A stretch of 64,000 bases of DNA from Betaproteobacteria bacterium (GCA_029863175.1 JAOTVX010000004.1:76423-140422); one strand, 5' to 3'; shown: positions 17,813-26,137, counted from the first letter of the stretch. The notes: generated from the sequence alone by a model not told the origin. Translations and numbers: made by a program.

Positions 17813-18046
17813 TTAGTCGACCTTGTCGTCCGCAACATTGGAACGTTTGACAAGCCAGTAGGCGCGAAATTCCCCGCCGAACTGTTCTAGCTCCTGAAGT
17901 GCTCGCAGCGATGCAGGCCATTTGTCTTTGTCCGCGCGTAGCAAACCCGTAATCCGTCCCTTCTTGTCGCGTACCTCGTCGTTCCGGCAGGATAACCGAT
18001 CGATATGGAGGATACGGTGCTTGGACGATAGACGCGCGGCGGTGAT
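17813..18046 (-). other. 77-codon open frame following the cytochrome stop codon
   Basis: Directly after the TAG of the cytochrome c gene (18047-18049), the same frame stays open for 77 codons. It encodes a protein-like sequence (HIDRLSCRNDEV, LRALQELEQFGGEFRAYWLV) and ends in TAA. There is no ATG or GTG start, only an internal TTG. It may be the 3' end of a decayed gene, or part of a formerly longer cytochrome-containing protein. Composition is coding-like, but I do not recognise it. Confidence 0.3.
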
Positions 18047-18550
18047 CTACCGTTTGCGCCGTGAATCGATCTTCCGCTGCGTTTCGCGGATGTCGGGCGG
18101 CCAGGACGACTTGATGTACGCGAGCACCGCCCAGATGTCTTGGTCCGAGAGCGTCTTCTCGAATCCGGGCATGTCGCTCTGGGAATTGGGCGGCGCATAT
18201 TTGCCGGGAACGGGGCCGTGCTTCGTGATGCCGAACAGTATGGCGTCGGGGTGATGCCAGGTATGGCCCGAGGCGTCGTGCGGCGGCGCCGGCATGCGGC
18301 CGTTCGGCAGCTTCAGGCGCCAGTTCACCTGGCCTTCCAGCCGCGCGCCATGGCACGCCGCGCAGTATTTATCGTAGAGCGGTTTTCCTCGCGCTACCTG
18401 CTCAGCGTTATCCGGATCGGCAGGCGATTCCCCGTCTTTCAGGAGAGCCAGCACGATCGCGCCAGCAAGGAAGAGCAGGGCTGCCGACATCACCGCGATT
18501 CCGAGCTTCTGGCGAAAAGCGGGCACACGGGTGTTGCGGGGTGCGGACAT
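18047..18550 (-). CDS. Membrane-anchored class I cytochrome c
   Basis: A 167-residue protein with an N-terminal membrane anchor (LGIAVMSAALLFLAGAIVLALL) and one haem-attachment site CAACH in YDKYCAACHGARLEG (near residue 63). The distal methionine is probably the one in SQSDMPGF. The HDASGHTWHHPD segment is His-rich. It would transfer electrons at the periplasmic face. The gene starts 12 bp from the end of the copper ATPase gene and runs in the same direction, so the two are probably cotranscribed from the MerR-type promoter at 21250-21281. Its haem maturation could use the CcdA/TlpA pair at 7 kb. Confidence 0.8.
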   Translation of the reverse strand: MSAPRNTRVPAFRQKLGIAVMSAALLFLAGAIVLALLKDGESPADPDNAEQVARGKPLYDKYCAACHGARLEGQVNWRLKLPNGRMPAPPHDASGHTWHHPDAILFGITKHGPVPGKYAPPNSQSDMPGFEKTLSDQDIWAVLAYIKSSWPPDIRETQRKIDSRRKR

Positions 18551-18562
18551 CCGATGTCGTGG

Positions 18563-21214
18563 CTAAAGTTCGACGTGCCGCAGTCGCAATGCGTTGGTAA
18601 TAACAGACACGGAGCTCAAGCTCATTGCTGCCGCCGCGATCATCGGTGAGAGCAGCAGCCCGAAGAAGGGGTAGAGCACGCCCGCAGCGATGGGGACGCC
18701 CAGTATGTTGTAGATGAAAGCAAAGAAAAGATTCTGACGGATGTTGCGCATGGTGGCGCGGCTCAATCGCCTCGCGCGCACGATGCCACGCAGATCACCT
18801 TTCACCAGCGTCACTCCGGCACTCTCCATCGCGACGTCGGTGCCAGTACCCATCGCGATCCCGACCTGAGACTGCGCGAGGGCCGGCGCGTCGTTGATGC
18901 CGTCGCCAGCCATCGCCACGAAACGGCCCTCGCCCTGGAGTTTCTTCACGACTTCGGTTTTCTGCTCGGGCAGGACTTCGGCCGTTACCCTGTCGATCCC
19001 GAGTTTCTTTGCAACCGCTTCCGCCGTGATGCGGTTGTCGCCGGTCAACATGACCACCTGCAGGCCTTCTGCGTGCAGCGCGCGGATCGCTTCGGGCGTG
19101 GAGTCCTTGATCGGGTCGGCGACGCCGATCAGCCCGGCAGGCCTGTTCTCGATGGCGACGAACATGACCGTCTGGCCCTCCGCCCGGAGCGCGGTAGCGC
19201 GCTCGTCGAGCGCGCCGAGATCAACATTCAGGGACTCAAGCAGCCGGCGGTTCCCGATCGCCACCGCTTTGCCATCGACGTTACCTTTCACGCCTTTGCC
19301 GGTGACGGACTGAAAGCCCGTGACCTGGCGGAGCGTCAGGCCCCGTTCCTCGGCGCCGCCTACGATCGCAGCGGCAAGGGGATGCTCGCTGGCACGCTCC
19401 AGGCTGGCGCCGAGTTGAAGGATCTCTTCTTCGCGGAAGCCGTTCGCCGCGACGACAGCCGTTAGCTTTGGCTTGCCGAGGGTAAGCGTCCCGGTTTTGT
19501 CCACGACCAGCGTATCGATTTTCTCCAGGACTTCGAGAGCTTCAGCGTTCTTGATCAGCACGCCGGCGGTTGCGCCGCGGCCGGTGCCCACCATAATCGA
19601 CATCGGCGTGGCGAGGCCGAGCGCGCAGGGGCAGGCGATGATCAGGACGGCGACGGCATTGACGATCGCGTGCGCGATCCTCGGTTCGGGGCCCCACTGC
19701 GCCCAGACGACGAATGCGATTGCGGCGACCAACACGACCGCGGGTACGAAATAGCCGGCGACGACGTCAGCGAGCCGCTGAATAGGCGCGCGGCTGCGCT
19801 GGGCTTCGCTGACCATCTGTACTATGCGCGCGAGAAGGGTGTTTGTGCCGACGCGCTCGGCGCGCATTAGAAGGCTGCCGGTGCCGTTGACAGTCGCGCC
19901 GACCGCGCGGTCACCTGTGTGCTTCTCGATGGGGATCGGCTCCCCGGTGACCATGGACTCGTCGATCGCGCTCGAGCCTTCGACCACGATCCCGTCCACC
20001 GGAACCCTCTCACCAGGGCGCACGCGCAGCGTATCGCCGGCGCGGACCTGGTCGAGACCGATGTCTTCCTCGCGACCGTCAGACCGGACGATGCGCGCGG
20101 TTTTGGGCGCCAGCCCGAGAAGCATCCTGATCGCGGCACCAGTACGGGTGCGGGCACGCAACTCGAGCACCTGCCCGAGCAGCACGAGCGCCGTGATCAC
20201 CGCGGCGGCCTCGAAATAGACCGCGACCGTGCCGTCTGCTATGCGTAAGCTTGGTGGGAATAGCCCCGGCGCGAGCGTCGCCACGGTGCTGTAGATCCAA
20301 GCGATGCCCACGCCGAGCGCGATCAGGGTGAACATATTGAGATGGCGGTTGACGAGCGATTGCCACCCGCGGACGAAAAAAGGCCAGCCTCCCCACAACA
20401 CGACCGGCGTCGCCAGTGAGAGCTGGATCCACGGCAGGGCGTGACCAGAGATAAACCGCCCGGCCAATCCCGGTGCGAATTCGGCGCTCATCGCGAGGAG
20501 GAAGAGTGGCGCTGCCAGCGCGGTACTCAGCCAGAAGCGCCGCATCATGTCATCGAGTTCTGGGTTTGCCTCCTCGACCGCGGCCGTCCGCGGTTCCAGC
20601 GCCATGCCGCAGATGGGGCAGTCTCCTGGTTGGTCGCGCACGATCTCCGGATGCATCGGGCAGACGTACTCGGTGCGCACGGCGGGCGCAGAGACAGTTT
20701 CCGGCTCGAGCGCCATGCCGCACTTGGGGCAGGTGCCGGGGCTTTCCTGCCGAACTTCCGGGTCCATGGGGCAGATATAGATTCCCGACGCCTTCGCTGC
20801 GGTAGGCGCCGGGGTGGGCCCGGATTCTTGGAGATACTTCGCTGGATCAGCCTGGAACTTCGTCAGGCAGCCTTGGCAGCAAAAGTAATAAGTTACGCCG
20901 CCGTGATCCGTCGACGCGCGGGCCGATTGCAGATCAACCTTCATGCCGCAAACGGGATCGGTCGCCTGAGTGCTTGCGCTTGAACCGGCAGGCGCGGCCT
21001 TTGCGAGATAGTGAGCGGGATTGGCCTGGAATTTTGCGAGGCAGCCTCTGCAGCAAAAGTAATAGATAACGCCTTCGTGCTCGCACGAAGCCGCGGCCTT
21101 TGCGGGTTCGACGGTCATGCCGCAGACGGGATCCTTGGTTTTTGCCGCCGCCGCATCAGCGCCATGATTGACATGAGCGGCGTGCTTCCCATGGTGATCG
21201 TGTTCGTGGCTCAT
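18563..21214 (-). CDS. Copper-type P1B ATPase with two YHS domains
   Basis: An 883-residue cation pump. The N-terminus is unusual. Instead of GMxCxxC HMA domains it has two YHS-type domains ([10 protein letters not shown]...FCCRGC and [10 protein letters not shown]...FCCQGC), then two CPM(D/H)PE...CPxCGMALEP heavy-metal-binding motifs. After these come the membrane helices, the transport motif [10 protein letters not shown], the phosphorylation site DKTGTLT and the hinge [13 protein letters not shown] is typical of Cu(I)/Ag(I) exporters. A divergent MerR-type regulator and an operator with 20-bp spacer lie upstream, and a cytochrome c gene follows. Family very secure; Cu(I) as substrate is inferred from the motif. 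Confidence 0.88.
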   Translation of the reverse strand: MSHEHDHHGKHAAHVNHGADAAAAKTKDPVCGMTVEPAKAAASCEHEGVIYYFCCRGCLAKFQANPAHYLAKAAPAGSSASTQATDPVCGMKVDLQSARASTDHGGVTYYFCCQGCLTKFQADPAKYLQESGPTPAPTAAKASGIYICPMDPEVRQESPGTCPKCGMALEPETVSAPAVRTEYVCPMHPEIVRDQPGDCPICGMALEPRTAAVEEANPELDDMMRRFWLSTALAAPLFLLAMSAEFAPGLAGRFISGHALPWIQLSLATPVVLWGGWPFFVRGWQSLVNRHLNMFTLIALGVGIAWIYSTVATLAPGLFPPSLRIADGTVAVYFEAAAVITALVLLGQVLELRARTRTGAAIRMLLGLAPKTARIVRSDGREEDIGLDQVRAGDTLRVRPGERVPVDGIVVEGSSAIDESMVTGEPIPIEKHTGDRAVGATVNGTGSLLMRAERVGTNTLLARIVQMVSEAQRSRAPIQRLADVVAGYFVPAVVLVAAIAFVVWAQWGPEPRIAHAIVNAVAVLIIACPCALGLATPMSIMVGTGRGATAGVLIKNAEALEVLEKIDTLVVDKTGTLTLGKPKLTAVVAANGFREEEILQLGASLERASEHPLAAAIVGGAEERGLTLRQVTGFQSVTGKGVKGNVDGKAVAIGNRRLLESLNVDLGALDERATALRAEGQTVMFVAIENRPAGLIGVADPIKDSTPEAIRALHAEGLQVVMLTGDNRITAEAVAKKLGIDRVTAEVLPEQKTEVVKKLQGEGRFVAMAGDGINDAPALAQSQVGIAMGTGTDVAMESAGVTLVKGDLRGIVRARRLSRATMRNIRQNLFFAFIYNILGVPIAAGVLYPFFGLLLSPMIAAAAMSLSSVSVITNALRLRHVEL

Positions 21215-21249
21215 GGAGCGCTTTCCGTTATTGATCCCGATACATCCGA

Positions 21250-21281
21250 AGTGTAAAGTCCGTACTTCGGTACGGAGTCAA
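21250..21281 (-). promoter_or_regulatory. MerR-type promoter/operator of the copper ATPase
   Basis: On the minus strand, TTGACT (21276-21281) and TACACT (21250-21255) are separated by 20 bp containing the perfect dyad CCGTACCGAAGTACGG. The long spacer with a central dyad is the hallmark of MerR-family activation. The dyad arms (TCCGTAC/GTACGGA) equal those of the classical mer operator. The regulator gene starts 11 bp away on the other strand. Confidence 0.75.
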
Positions 21282-21291
21282 GGGGGGTCGC

Positions 21292-21699
21292 ATGCAAGAC
21301 ACCAGCTACACCATTGCCAGCCTCGCCCAGACCGCCGGGGTCGGGGTCGAGACCGTGCGCTATTACGAGAGGCGGGGGCTGGTCGCCCAACCCGCGCGGG
21401 CGGCGGGAGCCTATCGCCACTACGGAGCCGATCACGTCCATCGCATCCGTTTCATCCGCCGCGCGCAGGAGCTGGGATTCAACCTCCAGGAGATCGAGAC
21501 ACTGCTCGCGCTCGAGGACGGCACCGACCGGCGCACGATCCGGAGCATCGCCGGCGCTCGCCTCGCAGAGATCCGCCGGCGGTTGGCGGATCTGAAACAG
21601 ATGGAGCGCGCACTCTCGCACCTGCTTCACGAGTGCGAGGCCCATAAAAAGGCACCGCACTGCCCGATTATCTCCGCCATTACCAAGGATCTTAGCTAG
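21292..21699 (+). CDS. MerR-family metal-responsive regulator
   Basis: A 135-residue protein with the MerR winged-helix start (YTIASLAQTAGVGVETVRYYERRGL), a dimerisation helix and a C-terminal metal loop with C115 and C124 (HECEAHKKAPHC). The spacing of these cysteines equals that of MerR, but the position equivalent to MerR Cys82 is not cysteine (EDGTDRRT). The site therefore differs from the classical three-cysteine mercury sensor, and Cu(I)/Ag(I)-type two-cysteine sensing is likely. It is divergent from the copper ATPase and almost certainly acts on the dyad promoter between them. Confidence 0.8.
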   Translation: MQDTSYTIASLAQTAGVGVETVRYYERRGLVAQPARAAGAYRHYGADHVHRIRFIRRAQELGFNLQEIETLLALEDGTDRRTIRSIAGARLAEIRRRLADLKQMERALSHLLHECEAHKKAPHCPIISAITKDLS

Positions 21700-21737
21700 A
21701 ACAAAAAATTGAATGGCGTGGGCTGCCAGGCTGCGAA

Positions 21738-21872
21738 AGCTGAGACACAAAGGACACAAAGGACACAAAGGTTTTCATTCAGAATTTGTTCCTATTCGTG
21801 TTTTCCTTGGTGTCCTTCGTGCCCTTCGTGTCTGCACTTTACCTGCATTCATTCGCGTTCATCTGCGGTTCA
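21738..21872. repeat. Intergenic repeat field (GGACACAAA and CTGCGG phrases)
   Basis: Contains three tandem ACACAAAGG units (about 21743-21770), an inverse-oriented set (TTGGTGTCCTTCGTGCCCTTCGTGTC) near 21806-21834, and an ATCTGCGGTT phrase near 21860. The same phrase families occur in the gaps at 3, 35, 36.8 and 54 kb. No gene is present. Confidence 0.7.
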
Positions 21873-21874
21873 AA

Positions 21875-22447
21875 TCAGCGTTTCTCTGGGCCTGTGGCGC
21901 AGAAACCTTGCGCCGGAACTCCAAGGGCCGCGTTGAATTTGCTCGACATGTTTTGGAACGCGATGAGCGCCGTCAGCTCCACGATCTCCTGGTCCGGGAA
22001 GTGCCGCTGCAGCTGCGCGAAGAGCGCGTCATCGACGCGGCGCGCCGAATCGGTGACGGCTTCTGCGTAGGCCAGTGCAGCCCGCTCGCGGTCGGAGAAC
22101 AGCGGCGAGATTTCGTAGTCCGCGAGGGCGGCCAGCTTTTCGCGGGAGCCGTGCCGCTCGAGCGCCGTTGCGGAGTTGAGATCGACGCAGAACGCGCACC
22201 AGTTGATCTGCGAAATCCGCACCTGCACGAGCGAGCGCAGCACGGGATCGAGCGGTGAAGCAGCACGGTCGAGCGATCGGTAGAGTAGCGTGAACATCAG
22301 AAACGCCCGCGGAATTCGGCCCCAGAGACGTGCCGGTTCGAAGGCTTGCCCGTACTTGCGCTGCTGCATCCTGAGGATCAGCCGCACGTACCAGGGATAA
22401 CGACTAGGCGGCAACCCGCTGATGCGCGGCTTCACGGCTGCGTTCAT
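21875..22447 (-). CDS. AhpD-like / carboxymuconolactone decarboxylase family protein
   Basis: About 190 residues from ATG 22447, which overlaps the stop of the Rieske gene (ATGA), so this start is preferred to the longer frame. The CxxC site [14 protein letters not shown] and the following helices (LPDYEIS-like region, [25 protein letters not shown]) define the AhpD/CMD all-helical fold, whose cysteines reduce peroxides or peroxiredoxins. Coupling to an electron-transfer Rieske protein in a copper region suggests a role in oxidative stress caused by metals. Substrate unknown. Confidence 0.75.
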   Translation of the reverse strand: MNAAVKPRISGLPPSRYPWYVRLILRMQQRKYGQAFEPARLWGRIPRAFLMFTLLYRSLDRAASPLDPVLRSLVQVRISQINWCAFCVDLNSATALERHGSREKLAALADYEISPLFSDRERAALAYAEAVTDSARRVDDALFAQLQRHFPDQEIVELTALIAFQNMSSKFNAALGVPAQGFCATGPEKR

Positions 22448-23085
22448 GCCTTCGCGCTCCCAAGGTCTTCGCCGATTTCCACCTTCGTTTCGCTCAGGTA
22501 ATGATAGGGCGGAATGACGAGGTTGGTCGGCGCTGGCACGTTGCGGTACACCCGTCCGGCGAAATCGAACTTGGAACCGTGGCACGGACAGAAATAGCCG
22601 CCATCCCAATCCGGTCCTATATCTTTGGCCCCAACGTCGGGCCGGAACGTCGGCACGCAGCCCAGATGGGTGCAAATCGGCACGACCACCAGATACTGCG
22701 GCTTGATCGACCGGGATCGATTTTGGGCGTAAGCGGGCTGCTGGCTGCCGACCCTGGAGTCCGGGTCCGCAAGTTTCCCCCGATGCACGGGTTCTTCCAG
22801 GATTTTCAGCATCGCCTCGGTACGGCGCAGGATCCATACCGGTTTCCCACGCCACTCTACCGTGAGTTGTGCGCCGGGTTCGAGCTGGCCGAACTCGGCT
22901 TCAATCGGCGCGCCCGCGGCGCGCGCACGCTCGCTCGGCGCCATCGAGGCGATGAAAGGCGCTGAAGCCGCCGCGAGTCCCGCGGCGCCGACTACGCTGG
23001 TTGCCGTTACCAGAAGCTTTCGTCGCGCCGGACTGGGCGTAGCGTCCCGGTCATCCTTGACATCTTTTCCGTCTGTTCCGCTCAT
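22444..23085 (-). CDS. Rieske iron-sulfur protein (bc1-type)
   Basis: A 213-residue protein with one N-terminal membrane/Tat-like segment ([24 protein letters not shown]) and the full cluster-binding signature: CTHLGC (near residue 142) and [14 protein letters not shown] (near residue 173). These place the 2Fe-2S cluster in a bc1-type Rieske fold. No cytochrome b or c1 gene is adjacent, so it is an orphan subunit within the metal cluster. ATG at 23085 overlaps the stop of a 41-codon frame and its own stop overlaps the AhpD-like start, indicating strict coupling. Confidence 0.8.
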   Translation of the reverse strand: MSGTDGKDVKDDRDATPSPARRKLLVTATSVVGAAGLAAASAPFIASMAPSERARAAGAPIEAEFGQLEPGAQLTVEWRGKPVWILRRTEAMLKILEEPVHRGKLADPDSRVGSQQPAYAQNRSRSIKPQYLVVVPICTHLGCVPTFRPDVGAKDIGPDWDGGYFCPCHGSKFDFAGRVYRNVPAPTNLVIPPYHYLSETKVEIGEDLGSAKA

Positions 23086-23207
23086 CGTTTTGCCTCACCG
23101 AAGATTTGGCGTAAACCTGCCCGCGCGCGGCGCACGCCCGCGCCCTCGACCCAATAGCACCTTCCTTTCGTCAGTTCGGCAGGCTTCCAGCGCCCGCGGC
23201 GCTGCAT
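23082..23207 (-). CDS. 41-residue coupled small protein
   Basis: A short frame, below usual gene-caller limits. Its ATG overlaps the stop of the NfeD-like gene by one base (TGATG), and its TGA overlaps the Rieske start (ATGA). The product is basic, with [20 protein letters not shown] and [10 protein letters not shown]. Overlaps at both ends make translation likely, but I do not recognise the sequence. It may be a real microprotein or a coupling leader. Confidence 0.4.
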   Translation of the reverse strand: MQRRGRWKPAELTKGRCYWVEGAGVRRARAGLRQIFGEAKR

Positions 23208-23602
23208 CAGGCACCGGCAACACGGCTACCGGGTGAAGAACGCGGCTGGCGAGAGATGTCCGCCGGCGCATCAAGCGCCTCTACCACGAGCACGAGACGC
23301 TCGACTGCGACCACTTCCACGCGCTCGCCTTCATGGAGAATGGCGAGTGATCGGGCATTCCAGAGCTCGCCTCCTATCCGTACCATCAGGCGCGTGCTGC
23401 GGCTTTCTGTGACGTTGCCGGTTGCCCCGATCATCGCTTCCGCGCCGCTCTCGATGGGCCGCCGCATGGCGAGGACGGCATACCAATAGATCGTGGCCGA
23501 AACGATCGCTACCACGGCGTAGATTGGGACGGACACCGCAAGTGGCCACATCCACAACACGGGCAGCGCCAGCAGCGGAAGCATCAAGGCGATATGACAC
23601 AT
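23207..23602 (-). CDS. NfeD-like membrane protein
   Basis: A 131-residue protein with two or three N-terminal helices (ALMLPLLALPVLWMW, SVPIYAVVAIVSATIYWYAVL) followed by a small OB-like beta domain (GATGNVTESRSTRLMVRIGGELWNAR, EGERVEVVAVERLVLVVE). That order is the short NfeD type. Such proteins act with stomatin/membrane proteases on membrane quality; no stomatin gene is near. It is coupled to the 41-residue frame and the Rieske gene. Role in the metal cluster unknown. Confidence 0.65.
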   Translation of the reverse strand: MCHIALMLPLLALPVLWMWPLAVSVPIYAVVAIVSATIYWYAVLAMRRPIESGAEAMIGATGNVTESRSTRLMVRIGGELWNARSLAILHEGERVEVVAVERLVLVVEALDAPADISRQPRSSPGSRVAGA

Positions 23603-23651
23603 GCGTTCAGCGTCCGGTCGGAACCTTCGTTTTCATGCGAACGGTTTTCGT

Positions 23652-23687
23652 TAGGAATTTGTCCGAGCGAAGTCCGACAAATTCCTA
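23652..23687. repeat. Palindromic intergenic repeat
   Basis: TAGGAATTTGTC and GACAAATTCCTA form 12-base arms around a 12-base centre. The right arm covers the stop codon of the SHOCT gene. Related palindromes occur at 45583-45615 and 45706-45742. Confidence 0.65.
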
Positions 23688-23927
23688 GCCGGAGAGATCT
23701 CGCTTTTTCTGCTCGAACTCGTCCTTGCCGATGTCGCCGTGAGCGTAGCGTTCCTTGAAGATCTCCAGCGCGCGGCTCGGCTCCGCGCTCCCCGCACGGG
23801 AAGACCCGCCGAACAGCCATTTCACAAGCACCACGATGCCGAGAATGATGAGCACCCACCACAACAACATGTGCAGTACGCCGAACATTCCCCAGCCCCA
23901 ACCCCACATTCCTCCATCACCCCACAT
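23685..23927 (-). CDS. SHOCT-domain small membrane protein
   Basis: An 80-residue protein: a Trp/Gly/Met-rich N-terminus (MWGDGGMWGWGWGMFG), one helix (LLWWVLIILGIVVLVKWLFG) and a C-terminal SHOCT motif (ALEIFKERYAHGDIGKDEFEQKKRDL). SHOCT domains are short oligomerisation modules found at the ends of many membrane proteins. This type is frequent in copper and heavy-metal clusters. It has no catalytic residues. The stop codon lies inside the palindromic repeat. Confidence 0.75.
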   Translation of the reverse strand: MWGDGGMWGWGWGMFGVLHMLLWWVLIILGIVVLVKWLFGGSSRAGSAEPSRALEIFKERYAHGDIGKDEFEQKKRDLSG

Positions 23928-23993
23928 ATCACGTGCCTCCTCGATGGTGATGTATCCGGGACACCGGGTCAGCGCGCCGTCGCTGTTCCGGCA

Positions 23994-24395
23994 TCATTTG
24001 AGCTGCCAGTGGAATGACCGCGGCTTCGGCTCACCAGGCCGCGCGATGCGCAGCTCGATCGCCTGCGGCCGCGGGTCGATCGCATTGAACTTGAGTACGC
24101 CTTTGCGATGGTGTCCGCCCGGCGGATCACCCTTCCAGCCAGCGGGAGCGTGTGTCTTGCCACTCGCAATGAGCGATGCCGATTTCATCAAGTCGTCCTT
24201 GAGTTCCCGCGAGTGGGTATCGAACGCGACGTCGAATTCCCAGGATCCATTCGCCAGCGAGCGTGGCGTGGCCTTGACGGTGACGCCCGCCTCGCTCGTT
24301 GATTGCGGGGCAAGGCCTTGGGCTGCGCTCGCGCCGCCAGCGGCGAGGAGGGCGGCGTTGAAACACAGCGATAATACAATTAGGTGTGTGCGCAT
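23994..24395 (-). CDS. Exported protein of heavy-metal cluster, unknown
   Basis: About 133 residues from ATG 24395, chosen for the signal peptide that follows (MRTHLIVLSLCFNAALLAAGGASA). The mature part is a single beta-rich domain (TPRSLANGSWEFDVAFDTHSRELKDDL, HAPAGWKGDPPGGHHRKGVLKF, IELRIARPGEPKPRSFHWQL), without cysteine. I do not recognise a named family. It starts inside the 3' end of the upstream membrane-protein gene, so the two are coupled. The His pair and location suggest periplasmic metal association, which is inference only. Confidence 0.6.
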   Translation of the reverse strand: MRTHLIVLSLCFNAALLAAGGASAAQGLAPQSTSEAGVTVKATPRSLANGSWEFDVAFDTHSRELKDDLMKSASLIASGKTHAPAGWKGDPPGGHHRKGVLKFNAIDPRPQAIELRIARPGEPKPRSFHWQLK

Positions 24396-24847
24396 TGGGC
24401 GTGATCCTTGGTTGCGTTCCAGAGTTTGTTTCCGATGTACGCGATTCCCGCGGCATTGAACGCGAGGCCGACCCAAAAGAATTCGACCTGATACTGCGTC
24501 GCGAAAGTGACCAACCCGGTGGCGCCGAGCACGGGCGCCACGTTGACCAGGTAATGCGCGCAACACGAGATCATTGCCGCGGTAGACGTCGTTCCCGTCG
24601 CGGCCATCACCGTTCGCGACCCCTGCGGACCGAGCAGCAATTGCCGCAGCCGAAGGTAGAGGGCGACCTGCAGCCCGAATCCCGCGGCGAGTGGCAACAG
24701 GTAATACCAGAACTCGGAAAACTGGGTGACCGTGAAACTCCAGCCGGACACCAGCGTGAGGACGCCGAAATAGGCGCCGAGGAGAAGGCCGAAGGCGAGC
24801 ACGCCGAATCCCGCGGGTCGCGTGGCCGTGATGGTATACGCGTTCAT
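24380..24847 (-). CDS. Four-helix membrane protein of the copper cluster
   Basis: A 155-residue inner-membrane protein with about four or five helices (GFGVLAFGLLLGAYFGVLTL, FWYYLLPLAAGFGLQVALYL, MISCCAHYLVNVAPVLGATGL, FFWVGLAFNAAGIAYIG). A conserved-looking ISCCAHYLVN with vicinal cysteines and histidine lies in a helix, and HAQCAH is at the C-terminus. These residues could bind a soft metal within the membrane, but no family is recognised. It overlaps the next gene by 16 bases, consistent with an operon. Confidence 0.6.
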   Translation of the reverse strand: MNAYTITATRPAGFGVLAFGLLLGAYFGVLTLVSGWSFTVTQFSEFWYYLLPLAAGFGLQVALYLRLRQLLLGPQGSRTVMAATGTTSTAAMISCCAHYLVNVAPVLGATGLVTFATQYQVEFFWVGLAFNAAGIAYIGNKLWNATKDHAQCAHT

Positions 24848-24936
24848 GGTGTCAATAGTCCTTCTCGAAATCCTTCAGGTGGCTGGAACGCGCGCAGATG
24901 CCCTGCTCGACGAACGCGGTGCTCCGTGTCCGCTTC

Positions 24937-25560
24937 CTACCACGGTCTGAACCGCCGCAGCTGCGCTTTCTGCTCCTTCGTGAGCACGCCGTCGATCTTT
25001 TCCTGCGCGTCCAGGCGCGCCTGGAATCGCTGCGACCGAACTTCCTGGAGCTTCTGGTACTGGTTGGTGATCGCGCCGCGGTCACGCTGTTCCGCCGTCA
25101 TGAGGTTGCGTAGCTTGACCGCCTCCTCGCGCATCTTGCCGGTCAGATCCCACTGCTTTTTCGCCAGGTCCTCGTGGATCGCGTTGACGCTCTTCCATTG
25201 CTCAAGCGTGAGGTTGAGGTGGTGGAGCATGCCGTATCCCGTGCCGCTGCCCATCATTCCCGGACCCATGCCGTGGCCGCCCATCATCCCGAGGCCCATC
25301 ATGCCTGGCCCCATGCCGTAACCTGGACCGTAGGCGCCCATCATTCCCGGACCCATGCCGTAGCCGCCCATCATCTCGGGGCCCATCATGCCGGAACCCA
25401 TGCCGTAGCTCGGACCGTAGCCGCCCATCATCCCCGGGCCCATCCCGGAGCCGGGCCCGTAACCGCCATGCTGTGGGTCAGCACGGGCGGTTGCTCCGAT
25501 CGTGGTCGCGCCGATCAGCGCGGCGGCGATCAATGTTTTACGAAAATTCATCCGTTTCAT
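24937..25560 (-). CDS. Met-rich Spy/CpxP-like periplasmic protein
   Basis: About 207 residues from ATG 25560, picked for the signal peptide (FRKTLIAAALIGATTIGATARA). The N-terminal third is a run of GMGPGMMG-type repeats (at least eight GMM or GPGMM units, 25230-25470), well suited to Cu(I) binding by methionine. The C-terminal half is helical with LTLEQWKSVNAIHEDL and LRNLMTAEQRDRGAI, the LTxxQ-type signatures of Spy/CpxP/ZraP chaperones. It likely buffers metal or protects proteins in the periplasm. The long Met-rich domain is the unusual part. Confidence 0.7.
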   Translation of the reverse strand: MKRMNFRKTLIAAALIGATTIGATARADPQHGGYGPGSGMGPGMMGGYGPSYGMGSGMMGPEMMGGYGMGPGMMGAYGPGYGMGPGMMGLGMMGGHGMGPGMMGSGTGYGMLHHLNLTLEQWKSVNAIHEDLAKKQWDLTGKMREEAVKLRNLMTAEQRDRGAITNQYQKLQEVRSQRFQARLDAQEKIDGVLTKEQKAQLRRFRPW

Positions 25561-25683
25561 GGTCAAGCCCCTTTCTTGAATCGATTCAATATGAGCCGAT
25601 GGCTCTTGGTAAATGATTGACAGGCGCGGCGCGAGCAAGTGGCCGCCGCTGCACTGCGGACGCCCACCGCGCTCTCGCGGCGG

Positions 25684-26082
25684 TCAGCTGCGGAAGTTAG
25701 CGAACAGAATGAAAGCCGGCGGACCCGCCGGTAAGGCCCTCGGAACAGCGAGGATCGACATCGCGCCACGAGGAAGCGCAACAACGACCCCATCGTCTGA
25801 CACCGCGTCCCGAGAATCGGGCGACCACCCAGAAACCATCATCCGATGGGCTGCGGTGAGCGGATGACAATGAGGGGCACTGTCTTTTCCGCTCGCGACG
25901 TATGTGCAGAGGCTTTCGTCTTGCGCGTGGTGGCATCCTGCCTGCTGCGCAACCGGGTCGTTCAAAACCGAATCGTGCATGCCGGCGGCGCCCGCCGAGA
26001 ACGCTTGGAGGCCGACCAAGAATATCGCCGCGATGGCCGCGCACCGCACAATGACCCCAATTCGATCCGATGGCGATCTCAT
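25684..26082 (-). CDS. Small exported Cys/His protein with FNR-type promoter
   Basis: A 132-residue protein with an N-terminal hydrophobic segment (CAAIAAIFLVGLQAFSAGAAG), then AGCHHAQDESLCTYV and PHCHPLTAAHRMM, rich in Cys and His, and the ending PAFILFANFRS. The tail matches that of the 8298-8678 product (KLFILFGNLRI), and both genes have an FNR-type box and a TAGCAT -10. The family is unknown to me. Periplasmic metal binding is plausible from CHH and CHP. GTG at an internal position before CAAIAAIF is an alternative start. Confidence 0.55.
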   Translation of the reverse strand: MRSPSDRIGVIVRCAAIAAIFLVGLQAFSAGAAGMHDSVLNDPVAQQAGCHHAQDESLCTYVASGKDSAPHCHPLTAAHRMMVSGWSPDSRDAVSDDGVVVALPRGAMSILAVPRALPAGPPAFILFANFRS

Positions 26083-26095
26083 AAAAATGCTATGA

Positions 26096-26137
26096 ATGCT
26101 ATCAGTCGCATTCTACCCGCAGGTTGATATAGATCAA
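26096..26137 (-). promoter_or_regulatory. FNR/ANR class II promoter
   Basis: TTGATATAGATCAA (26124-26137) is a perfect TTGAT-N4-ATCAA dyad. TAGCAT (26096-26101, minus strand) follows after 22 bp, the spacing of class II activation. The start codon of the small Cys/His gene is only 14 bp beyond the -10 element, implying a very short leader or a slightly later start. Confidence 0.7.
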
